This document shows, in pieces, positions 7,152 to 13,058 of a stretch of 13,058 nt of DNA. The DNA is from RGIG2707 sp045600065 (GTDB lineage Bacteria > Bacillota > Clostridia > Peptostreptococcales > Anaerovoracaceae): assembly GCA_045600065.1 (NCBI GenBank), contig JAZRXE010000025.1, positions 1 to 13,058 of the forward strand, in the 5' to 3' direction. Made by a program: the position numbers and the translations under genes. Numbering within the stretch: position 1 is the stretch's first letter; every line of letters begins with the position of its first letter. Under the pieces are notes generated by a model. That model did no database searches. It was given only the letters and a program-made list of their open reading frames with translations, and had not been told where the DNA came from.

Positions 7152-7172
7152 CGCCCGCGAGGGCGTTTTTTT
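7152..7172 (+). terminator. Intrinsic terminator, second of a tandem pair
   Basis: CGCCC (7152-7156) and GGGCG (7161-7165) close a GCGA tetraloop and are followed by seven T residues. The unit, including flanking GAGCG(A/G)GC and GTG(T/C)CCG, is a near copy of the terminator 44 bases upstream. The loop change A to G keeps a GNRA tetraloop. Confidence 0.75.
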
Positions 7173-7250
7173 GTGCCCGATTTATTAAATTGTACGCAAA
7201 AAGCCCTTATCAATAAGGAAATCATATAAATGAACAAGCTGTTTAACCTT

Positions 7251-7256
7251 TATACT
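7251..7256 (+). promoter_or_regulatory. Weak candidate -10 of the selenoprotein/transport operon
   Basis: TATACT lies in the AT-rich stretch between the tandem terminators and the saoT start. No convincing -35 is present at 16-19 bases upstream. Some promoter must lie between 7173 and 7283, because two terminators precede the operon; this hexamer is the best site I see. Confidence 0.25.
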
Positions 7257-7296
7257 AAATTGACCAAATTATAGCTTTTGAAAGGAGGTAATGCGT

Positions 7297-7554
7297 ATGA
7301 AGCACCCGAGCATAGAGTTCATAACAGCCTGCGAGTGATGTGATGTCATGGGAGGATTCGTGGAATCCTTAGCAGAATCGTATCCTCAGGTTGAAGTAAA
7401 GACCTACACAGCCGGCGTGGATTTTGACTATATCCCCAAGTACGGTGTCCTCACCGCCAGCCTTCTTGTCATAAACGAGTCCATAGGCATCACGGATATC
7501 AGCAAGTCCGCCATCCGCAAGGCGTTCGAGACCGCCATCAAGACCGCAAAATAG
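7297..7554 (+). CDS. saoT: Thioredoxin-like selenoprotein SaoT (UGA at codon 14 read as Sec)
   Basis: 85 residues if the in-frame TGA at 7336-7338 is read as selenocysteine. The ATG at 7297 has GGAGG eight bases upstream. The peptide begins MKHPSIEFITACE-U-CDVMGGF, a first beta strand followed by a Cys-x-Sec-Cys active site (C12, U14, C15), then an amphipathic helix and a strand-strand-helix end (YGVLTASLLVIN...ISKSAIRKAFETAI), as in small thioredoxin-like proteins. The usual cis-proline position reads TAS. A SECIS-like hairpin sits 21 bases after the UGA. Starting instead at the ATG at 7348 would remove the first strand and the active site and has no ribosome binding site. The permease gene follows after 13 bases. 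Similar redox proteins accompany UPF0718 permeases. Likely role: selenol/thiol handling or reduction of the transported soft-metal compound. The Sao name is from memory of NCBI families. Confidence 0.85.
7352..7370 (+). promoter_or_regulatory. Bacterial SECIS-like hairpin for the saoT UGA
   Basis: GGATTC (7354-7359) pairs perfectly with GAATCC (7363-7368) around the loop GTG. The stem extends by A7353-T7369 and a G7352-T7370 wobble. The loop begins with G and starts 21 bases after the TGA. Bacterial SECIS elements are small hairpins just downstream of the UGA, with a short loop bearing a G at its beginning, placed about 16-37 bases away, so this one fits well. SelB would be the binding factor. 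Confidence 0.8.
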
Positions 7555-7567
7555 TACATTCCCCCTC

Positions 7568-8659
7568 ATGAACAGTTTCCTTCAGCTTATCAAAGACATA
7601 TTCCTGTCTGCCGTCAGCATGCTCAACAGCGCATCCCCCTGGATGATCTTCAGCTTTGCCGTGGCAGGCATCATACATGAGTTCGTCGGACCGGAGAAAA
7701 TGAAAAAATCCGCCGTGGGCTCCAAGAGCATACGGGGGCTGATCACCGCCACCATCACCGGCATGATCGTTCCCATCTGCAGCTGCGGCACCATTCCTCT
7801 GGGCATCAGCATGTACTATTCCGGCGCTTACCTCGGTCCGGTTCTCACCTTCATGACCTCGGGACCTATGATCAACCCCATCGCCGTGATCCTGGCATTC
7901 GGCCTGCTGGGCAAGGAGATCACCATCATCTATCTGATATCCGGCTTTGTCGGGCCTCTCCTCATCGGTATAATTGCCAATTCCCTGGCAGGGGACGAGC
8001 TGTATTACAGACCCGCTTACGAAGCGGCCTCTGTGGGCCGCATGCAGCTGCAGTTAGAGCAGCCTACCGTAACGCAGAAGATCATGAGGGGCCTTAAATG
8101 GTCCTTCACCGAGCTTGCCAAGACCATAGGCAAATACACCGTATCCGGCATGCTCATTGCAGGAACCCTGTTCAGCGTGGTTCCCCAGACCGCCATACAG
8201 CGCTATCTGGGAGACCCGGGCATGGTATCCCTGCTGGGCATCACGGCCGTGGCCGCACTCATGTACGTATGTGCCGTAGGGCACATTCCCTTCATTGCGG
8301 CTCTGGTTGCCAGCGGTGCGGCTCCCGGCGTGGCAGCCACCTTTTTGATGGCAGGCTGTGCCACCAATATCGCAGAACTCATCAACATCCGGAAGCTCAT
8401 CGGAAAACGGGCCGTGATCCTCTATTCCATATCGGTAATCATTCTATCGGAGATCACGGGATACGTCACAAATGTGCTGCTTCCCGATTTTGAACCCGTG
8501 CTCAATTACGATGCTGTCACCCACAGCATCAGCAATGCCAACAAGCTCATCATCGAATTTCCGGGCTGGCTGGCGAACATCTGCACTGCCGTGATTTTTG
8601 CTTACGCACTGGCAGCTCTTGTCGGATGGATAAGAGAGCAGATCAAAGAGAACGATTAG
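7568..8659 (+). CDS. saoE: UPF0718/ArsP-type permease, efflux transporter SaoE
   Basis: 363 residues, polytopic. The family hallmark is PICSCGTIPLG with C71-S-C73, followed by the glycine/proline-rich FMTSGPMINPIAVI segment, then a cytosolic linker of about residues 140-175 and a second membrane half with VGHIPFIAALVASG and MAGCATNIAELI. ArsP, a member of this permease group, exports trivalent organoarsenicals, and others are linked to zinc-type accessory proteins; the paired cysteines suggest a soft-metal substrate. There is no Shine-Dalgarno sequence before the ATG (the preceding bases are ACATTCCCCCTC), so translation probably depends on ribosomes finishing saoT 13 bases upstream. A DUF1980-like partner domain is encoded at 4952-5929. 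Substrate and direction are inferred from the family. Confidence 0.82.
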   Translation: MNSFLQLIKDIFLSAVSMLNSASPWMIFSFAVAGIIHEFVGPEKMKKSAVGSKSIRGLITATITGMIVPICSCGTIPLGISMYYSGAYLGPVLTFMTSGPMINPIAVILAFGLLGKEITIIYLISGFVGPLLIGIIANSLAGDELYYRPAYEAASVGRMQLQLEQPTVTQKIMRGLKWSFTELAKTIGKYTVSGMLIAGTLFSVVPQTAIQRYLGDPGMVSLLGITAVAALMYVCAVGHIPFIAALVASGAAPGVAATFLMAGCATNIAELINIRKLIGKRAVILYSISVIILSEITGYVTNVLLPDFEPVLNYDAVTHSISNANKLIIEFPGWLANICTAVIFAYALAALVGWIREQIKEND

Positions 8660-8694
8660 AACCTAAACCATATTCAATTATCAAGGAGAAACCA

Positions 8695-9027
8695 ATGAAA
8701 GTCGCTTATTTACTCGAATCCCAGTATTCCAGAGAGATCCTGGAGAACATGATCATCCCCCAGCTGGAAAAAGGCACCCACGGTGCTGACGTTGTCGGAA
8801 TGATGTTCTTCTTCGACAACTGCTACATGCTGGTCGAGGGCAGCGATATCGCAAACAGAATGGCCGCACTGTCCGAGAAGACCGGAATGATGCTCATGGC
8901 CTGCGACAGATGCTGCTATCAGAGAGAGATAGACAAGAAGCTGGTGGCCCCCGCAGGCATAGGCTGCTTCCCCAACGTTTACGCAGCCCTGGGCAGCGTA
9001 GGTGTGGATCAGGTCATCACCCTCTAA
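8695..9027 (+). CDS. saoD: DsrE-related Cys-rich protein SaoD
   Basis: 110 residues; AAGGAG six bases upstream fixes the ATG at 8695. The fold pattern resembles small DsrE/DsrF-like sulfur-transfer proteins: an N-terminal strand MKVAYLLES, a second strand VVGMMFFFDNCYML, a helix, the strand TGMMLMAC, and a late glycine-rich GIGCFPNVYAAL. Five cysteines are present (C43, C70, C73, C74, C91); the cluster C70-D-R-C73-C74 is a plausible persulfide, selenide or metal binding site. DsrE-family proteins carry sulfane sulfur on cysteine, and in this operon the cargo could be selenium or a thiophilic metal (inference). The next gene overlaps its stop codon (TAATG). The family assignment is from recognition of the overall pattern and the operon. 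Confidence 0.7.
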   Translation: MKVAYLLESQYSREILENMIIPQLEKGTHGADVVGMMFFFDNCYMLVEGSDIANRMAALSEKTGMMLMACDRCCYQREIDKKLVAPAGIGCFPNVYAALGSVGVDQVITL

Positions 9028-9314
9028 TGGAGAAGCCTTTCGCACTCATCACTTTCAACAGTAGAAACCATGTTCCCGGGGCACGAAAGCTTCTTCTGGA
9101 CGGAGGCATAGACTCCGCCGTGATGCCCACACCCCGGGCACTTATCGCCGCCTGCGGCCTGGCTCTGCGCGTCAGGCCCGAGGATCTTCCGGCGGCGGCA
9201 AAGCTGCTTTCGGACCGCTACGGCCCGCAGCTCACCGAACTTTACGACGCGCAGATAGCCGACGGGGGCAGACCCGTATACAGCAAGGCGGACATAAAAT
9301 GGCAATGTTCATAG
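9027..9314 (+). CDS. DUF3343 putative Se/S carrier-like protein
   Basis: 95 residues. The start is the ATG at 9027, which overlaps the stop of the DsrE-related gene; upstream in-frame codons lie inside that gene. The sequence follows DUF3343 closely: ALITFNSRNHVPGARKLL at the N-terminus, then MPTPRALIAACGLALRV with the conserved P-x-P-R and Cys-Gly (C48-G49). DUF3343 proteins are described as putative selenium/sulfur carriers and often neighbour selenium-metabolism genes. The C-terminus ends KWQCS, giving a second cysteine (C94) next to the end. The PHP gene starts within its last codons (16-base overlap), a sign of tight translational coupling. Confidence 0.8.
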   Translation: MEKPFALITFNSRNHVPGARKLLLDGGIDSAVMPTPRALIAACGLALRVRPEDLPAAAKLLSDRYGPQLTELYDAQIADGGRPVYSKADIKWQCS

Positions 9315-9934
9315 ACATACACGTACACGAATGGTCTTTCTCCCGGGACAGCGAGATGCCCCTCAAGGACATCGTGGAAAAAGCAAAGGCAATGGGCATG
9401 GGCGCCATCTGCATCACGGATCATGACAGTCTTGGCATCAAGACCGAGGCTGAACGGTATTCCAGAGAGATAGGCTTCCCCATCTTCGTGGGCGTAGAGA
9501 CCCTCACCGTCCAGGGGGACATCGTCTCCTTCGGCATTCCCTATGCCTTCCAGCCACGAACCATCGATGCGCAGGAATTCATCAACTACGTGCACAGCAA
9601 CGGCGGAGCCTGCTTCAGCGCTCACCCCTTCCGCAACAATCAGAGAGGCCTGGAAGAGAATCTGGCCATCCTCAAGAGGCTGGACGGCGTGGAAGTGCTC
9701 AACGGCAGCACCGATCCGGAGTCCAACCGCAAGGCTCTGCAGTATTCCAGAGAATACGGCATCCAGGCTGTGGCAGCCAGCGACGCCCATGTGCTCAAGA
9801 AGCTGGGCTGCTATGTCACCTGGTTCCCGGAAGATCCCAAGGATCTGCAGGACTTCATCCGCATTTTCCGCAGCGGGAAGTGCAAGCCCGCCGTCTGGAA
9901 GGACGATCATTACGAGATCGTGGAAGATTTTTAA
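9299..9934 (+). CDS. PHP-domain metal-dependent phosphoesterase-like protein
   Basis: 211 residues from the ATG at 9299; a second ATG at 9305 is equally possible. The PHP superfamily ligand motifs occur in order: DIHVHEWSFS (6-15), ITDHDSLG (39-46), the glutamate in VGVET (about 65-69), SAHPFR (about 107-112) and ASDAHV (about 159-164). PHP domains use a tri-metal centre to hydrolyse phosphoesters. The small single-domain form resembles the YciV/TrpH-like group. Its job inside a transport operon is unknown; it could process a phosphorylated or nucleotide signal, or act as a metal-binding accessory. It overlaps the DUF3343 gene and precedes the ABC ATPase gene by three bases, so it is clearly part of the operon. 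Confidence 0.8.
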   Translation: MAMFIDIHVHEWSFSRDSEMPLKDIVEKAKAMGMGAICITDHDSLGIKTEAERYSREIGFPIFVGVETLTVQGDIVSFGIPYAFQPRTIDAQEFINYVHSNGGACFSAHPFRNNQRGLEENLAILKRLDGVEVLNGSTDPESNRKALQYSREYGIQAVAASDAHVLKKLGCYVTWFPEDPKDLQDFIRIFRSGKCKPAVWKDDHYEIVEDF

Positions 9935-9937
9935 GTC

Positions 9938-10774
9938 ATGCCCATCATCGTCGATAAGATCAACAAAAGTTTTCAGGATCGGGCTAACAAGAAACAGCGC
10001 AAGCAGGTACTCAAGGACGTCTCCTTCACCATCGAGGACGGGGAGTTCGTCAGCCTGGTAGGCCCCAGCGGCTGCGGCAAGAGCACCACGCTGACCATCA
10101 TCGCAGGCTTTCAGAACCGGGACAGCGGTGATGTGACGGTCAACGGCAAGGTGGTCACCAAGCCCGGCCCGGACAGGGCATTCGTATTTCAGGACTACGC
10201 ATTGCTGCCCTGGCTGAAGGTTGGCGCAAACATCGCCTACCCCATGAAGCAGCAGGGGCTGCCCAAGGCAGAGATCGAACGTCGTCTGGATGAGCTTTTG
10301 AAGCTGGCACAGCTTGAAAACAACAAGAACAGTTATATCTACGAACTCTCCGGAGGCATGAAGCAGAGAGTGGCTCTGCTGCGGGCGCTGGCCTGCGATC
10401 CGCAGGTGCTGCTCATGGACGAGCCCCTGGGCGCCGTGGATTTTCAGATGCGTAAGCTTCTGCAGATGCAGCTGGAATCCATACTGATGCAAAAGCACGT
10501 GACCACGCTGATGGTGACCCACGACGTAGACGAAGCCGTCTACCTCAGTGACCGGGTCATCGTCATGGGAAGAGATCACGGCAACATACTGGCTGATCTG
10601 AAAATCGATCTGCCCAGGCCCCGGGACCGGGCCTCAGAGGCCTTCCATTACTATTCCGACATACTGACGGGAAAGCTCAGCGAGGCGCTGTCCGGAGAAG
10701 TATTCACCAAAGAGGATGAAGACATTATGAACTTCATTAAAAACGCGGAGATCGAATCCAGGAGGCACTGCTGA
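9938..10774 (+). CDS. saoA: ABC transporter ATP-binding protein of SsuB/TauB type, SaoA
   Basis: 278 residues. All nucleotide-binding motifs are intact: Walker A GPSGCGKST (42-50), the Q-loop FQDYALLPW (Q85), signature LSGGMKQR (137-144), Walker B LLMDEP (158-163) and the H-loop histidine H195 in MVTHD. The sequence is of the nitrate/sulfonate/taurine importer type, with a C-terminal extension of about 50 residues ending in a cysteine (RRHC). It energises import through the permease encoded next. The permease ATG overlaps its stop codon (TGATG), and AGGAGG for the permease lies inside its last codons. The start is given by position only: no clear ribosome binding site precedes it, and translation may be coupled to the PHP gene three bases upstream. 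Confidence 0.9.
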   Translation: MPIIVDKINKSFQDRANKKQRKQVLKDVSFTIEDGEFVSLVGPSGCGKSTTLTIIAGFQNRDSGDVTVNGKVVTKPGPDRAFVFQDYALLPWLKVGANIAYPMKQQGLPKAEIERRLDELLKLAQLENNKNSYIYELSGGMKQRVALLRALACDPQVLLMDEPLGAVDFQMRKLLQMQLESILMQKHVTTLMVTHDVDEAVYLSDRVIVMGRDHGNILADLKIDLPRPRDRASEAFHYYSDILTGKLSEALSGEVFTKEDEDIMNFIKNAEIESRRHC

Positions 10775-11601
10775 TGGCCGGTAAAGAAGGTTTGGAAAGC
10801 GCCCAGTGGAAGAGCTTCGGCGACAGAAACAAAACCTACAGCATAGGCAAGGAACATATCAAAAAGATCAATGTCTCGGCCATTCTGGCGCTGGGACTGC
10901 TGATGACAGGCTGGTACTACGGTGCCCATGCATATAACAAGCCCTTCATCTTCCCCTATCTGGAGACCGTCCTTTCCGAGATGGCCTACGCGGCCACGGA
11001 TCTGGCGGTGGTAAGGGCTCTGGGTATCACCCTTCGAAGGGTGGTCATCGGCACCTTCTACGGGTTGGCGGCGGGGCTTCCCATAGGCATAGCCATGGGC
11101 TTTTCCAGCTTTGTGATGAAGACCCTGTCCCCCTTTGTGAACGCCATACGGCAGATCCCCACCACGGCGTGGGTGCCGCTGGCTATCATCTGGTTCGGAC
11201 TTGGTGACGGCCCCACAATCTTTGTCCTTGCACTGCACGGGGTATTCGTGATCATACTCAACACCGCCGCCGGTGTACTGGACATAAATCCGGAATACTA
11301 CAACGCGGTCCGGAGCATGGGAGCGGGCCCGCTGCAGATCATCACCGACGTGATCATCCCCGGCGCCATGCCCGGCGTCATCACAGGCATACGTCTGGCC
11401 CTGGGAATGGGCTGGATGACCGTCGTCTGAGCGGAGTTCATTGCCACTAACACAGGCTTCGGCTACATGATCCACACGGCTCAGGTCAATCTGGGTACCG
11501 AGACCTGCATCGCATACATGCTGATGTCAGGCATCATCGGTCTGATGATGGACCGTCTCCTCCTCCTCGGAGAGTCCGTGATCCTGCGCTGGAAGCGTTA
11601 G
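10774..11601 (+). CDS. saoP: ABC transporter permease SaoP with in-frame UGA at codon 219 (Sec candidate)
   Basis: 275 residues if the TGA at 11428-11430 is read through. Residues 1-218 hold most of a TauC/SsuC-type permease, including the cytosolic coupling loop (YYNAVRSMGAGPLQII, then VIIPGAMPGVITGIR). Reading stops at LGMGWMTVV, in the middle of a membrane segment. The same frame continues at once with AEFIATNTGFGYMIHTAQV and then the last membrane helix, ending GESVILRWKR. This matches the normal family C-terminus, in which a small residue such as alanine precedes the AE. The reading frame is otherwise intact. Either the UGA is selenocysteine, plausible in an operon with a selenoprotein, or the gene carries a nonsense mutation or sequencing error. 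Cys occurs elsewhere only at C245. AGGAGG lies eight bases before the ATG. Confidence 0.7.
11433..11473 (+). promoter_or_regulatory. Possible imperfect SECIS-like hairpin after the saoP UGA
   Basis: GGA (11433-11435) pairs with TCC (11471-11473), TCAT (11438-11441) with ATGA (11467-11470), and GCC (11443-11445) with GGC (11461-11463), with a two-base bulge and a small internal loop. An alternative is a short GGC-TTCG-GCT hairpin (11455-11464), 27 bases after the TGA. Neither is as clean as the saoT element. Confidence 0.25.
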
Positions 11602-11609
11602 TCAGGCAG

Positions 11610-11626
11610 CTTTCCTGTACGGAAAG
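11610..11626 (+). other. Hairpin between saoP and saoB
   Basis: CTTTCC (11610-11615) pairs with GGAAAG (11621-11626) around TGTAC. No T-run follows, so it is not a standard terminator. The gap before saoB is 93 bases, the largest inside the operon, and contains AT-rich sequence (TTATATTTAAT) just before the ribosome binding site. It may be a processing or stabilising element, or saoB may have its own weak promoter. Confidence 0.35.
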
Positions 11627-11694
11627 ATGACAATGCAGAGATCTACTGCAAAAAGCAGATCGATATTTATCCGTTATATTTAATTGGAGGTTGT

Positions 11695-13058
11695 ATGAAA
11701 AAAACATTATCGATCATACTGGTCCTCTCGATGGTCCTGAGCCTGAGTGCATGTGGCATGCACGACAGCAGCACCAAGACCAACGTAGTGGCGACCGAGT
11801 ATGACCCCAACGAGGCCATTAAGCCTTATCTGGACAATCTGATGGAAATGACCGAAGAGGACAAGAACTATCAGATCGAGATGGGCTATAATGACTGCGA
11901 CCACATGGTAACAGCCATCATCGGCGAAAAGTGCGGACTGTACGAAGCGCTGGGCATGAAGGTCAACGTTACCAAGAGCGGCAAGACCAAGGACATGCTG
12001 GTATCCGGAGAAATGGATGTGGGCTATGCATCCCTGACCGGTATGCTGAAGGCAGGTTCCCAGGGCGCTCCCGTTATGATCCCCGCAGGTTCCCACCTGG
12101 GCGGATCCAAGTATCTCGTTGTCCGCAGCGACATCAACAGCCTGACCGACATGGTCGGCGCCAAGATCGTCGTAGGCGACCAGGTACAGCCCAACTGGAG
12201 ATCCTTCTGCAATCAGCTCGGTATCCCCGTAATCACCGATTACTATGAAGACACCGACATGGGCACTACCGAGATCAACATTGCCCTGAAGGCAGGCGTC
12301 ATCGACGGCTACATCGAATGCGATCCTTACGCATCCATCGCCGAGTTCGAAGGCATCGGCAAGATCGTAGGCACCGAATGGGGCGCCGCTCACGTTTCCG
12401 AAGACAGAACCGAGGGCTGGGGCGTTCACTGCGGCTACTACCTGAACACCGACTTCGCCGAGGCTCACCCCGCGCTGGCACAGAGACTGGTCCTGGCTCA
12501 CTGCCTGGCTATCCAGTACATGTACCTGCATCCCTACAACGCAGCCATGATGTTTGCTGACGGCTTCGGCACCGATCCTGCCGTTGGCCTGCGCACCATC
12601 TACATCAAGCTCTGCGCTGAAGGAAGAACCATCTGCTACAAGATCGACCAGACCAATCTGGACAACTACAAGGAATACTATCGCAGCTTCGCCATCGCCG
12701 AGAAGGACAGACCCGTTCTGCAGTATGTAGAAGAGTTCGTCGATACTTCCATCTACGAGACTCTGGGCATGCCCGACTTCTATGAATGGTGCGCAGAGAA
12801 CGTAGATCCTCTGTATCCCGTTCTGCTGGGCTATGCCGAGTTCCTGGAGATTGCCGAGACCATAGACGGCATCGACCACTCCAGCACCGTAGGCAAGGAG
12901 CTCGACAAGTGGATGGACGGCAACACCGTCGTCGAAAAGCTTGAAGGCGACCGCATGGTAGAGTATACTTTCGATGCCGACAATTATGAGATGATCATGA
13001 CCTGGAACCAGGATCCCTCTGTTTGGGGCCTGCCTCGCATCGAAAAGGAAGGGGTCAC
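11695..13058 (+). CDS. saoB: ABC transporter substrate-binding lipoprotein SaoB (partial, cut by window end)
   Basis: 454 residues are visible with no stop before the window end. GGAGG lies four bases before the ATG. Residues 1-20 are a lipoprotein signal peptide with lipobox LSAC and lipidated C20, so the protein is anchored outside the membrane. The body resembles NMT1/SsuA-like binding proteins: IEMGYNDCDHMVTAII, then a ligand-gate pattern KSGKTKDMLVSGEMDVGYAS and later GAKIVVGDQVQPNW. It is longer than typical SsuA (about 320-340 residues), with an extra C-terminal part. The visible part has at least ten cysteines besides C20 (C68, C80, C172, C209, C246, C270, C307, C314, C366), unusual for an exported protein. 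C68 in DCDH lies where these proteins bind ligand. I recall the family being called a (seleno)protein; here there is no in-frame UGA. Codon use is strongly biased to ATC and CTG. Confidence 0.8.
   Translation, partial: MKKTLSIILVLSMVLSLSACGMHDSSTKTNVVATEYDPNEAIKPYLDNLMEMTEEDKNYQIEMGYNDCDHMVTAIIGEKCGLYEALGMKVNVTKSGKTKDMLVSGEMDVGYASLTGMLKAGSQGAPVMIPAGSHLGGSKYLVVRSDINSLTDMVGAKIVVGDQVQPNWRSFCNQLGIPVITDYYEDTDMGTTEINIALKAGVIDGYIECDPYASIAEFEGIGKIVGTEWGAAHVSEDRTEGWGVHCGYYLNTDFAEAHPALAQRLVLAHCLAIQYMYLHPYNAAMMFADGFGTDPAVGLRTIYIKLCAEGRTICYKIDQTNLDNYKEYYRSFAIAEKDRPVLQYVEEFVDTSIYETLGMPDFYEWCAENVDPLYPVLLGYAEFLEIAETIDGIDHSSTVGKELDKWMDGNTVVEKLEGDRMVEYTFDADNYEMIMTWNQDPSVWGLPRIEKEGV

Noticed and set aside
7348..7554. 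A 68-residue protein starting at the ATG at 7348
   Set aside because: It has no ribosome binding site and would lack the first strand and active site; the frame is better explained as the 3' part of the selenoprotein gene.
9242..10579. Long open frame on the minus strand (445 codons)
   Set aside because: It lies antisense to the PHP and ABC ATPase genes, which have clear family motifs; it is a shadow of their codon bias.
10769..10776. ABC ATPase ending Cys-UGA as a Cys-Sec C-terminus
   Set aside because: The TGA overlaps the start codon of the permease in a standard TGATG junction, and the frame after it encodes nothing recognisable.
10774..11430. A complete 218-residue permease ending at the TGA
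   Set aside because: It would end in the middle of a membrane segment, with the missing family C-terminus encoded in frame directly after the TGA.
11707..12879. Long open frame on the minus strand (390 codons)
   Set aside because: Antisense to the binding-protein gene, with no recognisable motifs; a shadow caused by that gene's strong codon bias.
1..13058. CRISPR array, insertion sequence, tRNA or rRNA genes
   Set aside because: No regularly spaced repeats, transposase genes, terminal inverted repeats or tRNA-like cloverleafs were seen.

Overview
The window reads as a strictly anaerobic, low- to mid-GC Gram-positive bacterium, most likely a gut-type clostridium (Bacillota). Reasons: strong AGGAGG-type ribosome binding sites, a lipobox on the binding protein, frequent ATA and AGA/AGG codons in several genes, and intrinsic terminators. 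At least one gene appears to need UGA decoded as selenocysteine (Sec), so the genome should carry selA/selB/selC/selD outside this window. All genes are on the + strand.

Region 1 (1-1655): a promoter-like site, a GC-rich leader hairpin, a cytosolic 5'-nucleotidase-family metallophosphoesterase and an intrinsic terminator.

Region 2 (1706-5929): a tight four-gene operon. It encodes a D-cysteine desulfhydrase-like PLP enzyme, a threonine-aldolase-family PLP enzyme, a CobW/COG0523 metallochaperone GTPase with a very His-rich loop, and a second CobW-like P-loop protein. The second P-loop protein carries a C-terminal domain resembling that of the TIGR03943/DUF1980 permease partners. The theme is sulfur amino acids and metals.

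Region 3 (5930-7172): a short hairpin-forming leader, a membrane-anchored DUF4430 protein, an in-frame remnant of a second DUF4430 C-terminus, an ECF-type S component, then about 300 bp of noncoding DNA with several hairpins ending in two near-identical tandem terminators.

Region 4 (7297 to the window end): the most interesting part, a selenium-linked transport operon. In order it holds a thioredoxin-like selenoprotein with in-frame UGA and a clear bacterial SECIS-like hairpin (saoT), a UPF0718/ArsP-type permease (saoE), a DsrE-related Cys-rich protein (saoD), a DUF3343 putative Se/S carrier, a PHP-domain protein, and an ABC importer of the sulfonate/taurine type. The importer has an ATPase (saoA), a permease with a second in-frame UGA in a conserved membrane segment (saoP), and a Cys-rich lipoprotein binding protein (saoB, cut by the window end). 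The content matches what I remember of NCBI family models named Sao, which I recall as a proposed selenocysteine-assisted organometal transport system. That name and role are recalled, not checked. The working model, an inference, is ABC import of a soft-metal or organometal compound, handling by selenol/thiol proteins, and efflux by SaoE. The UGA in the permease, and the possible dependence of permease translation on Sec readthrough of saoT, are the points most worth testing.
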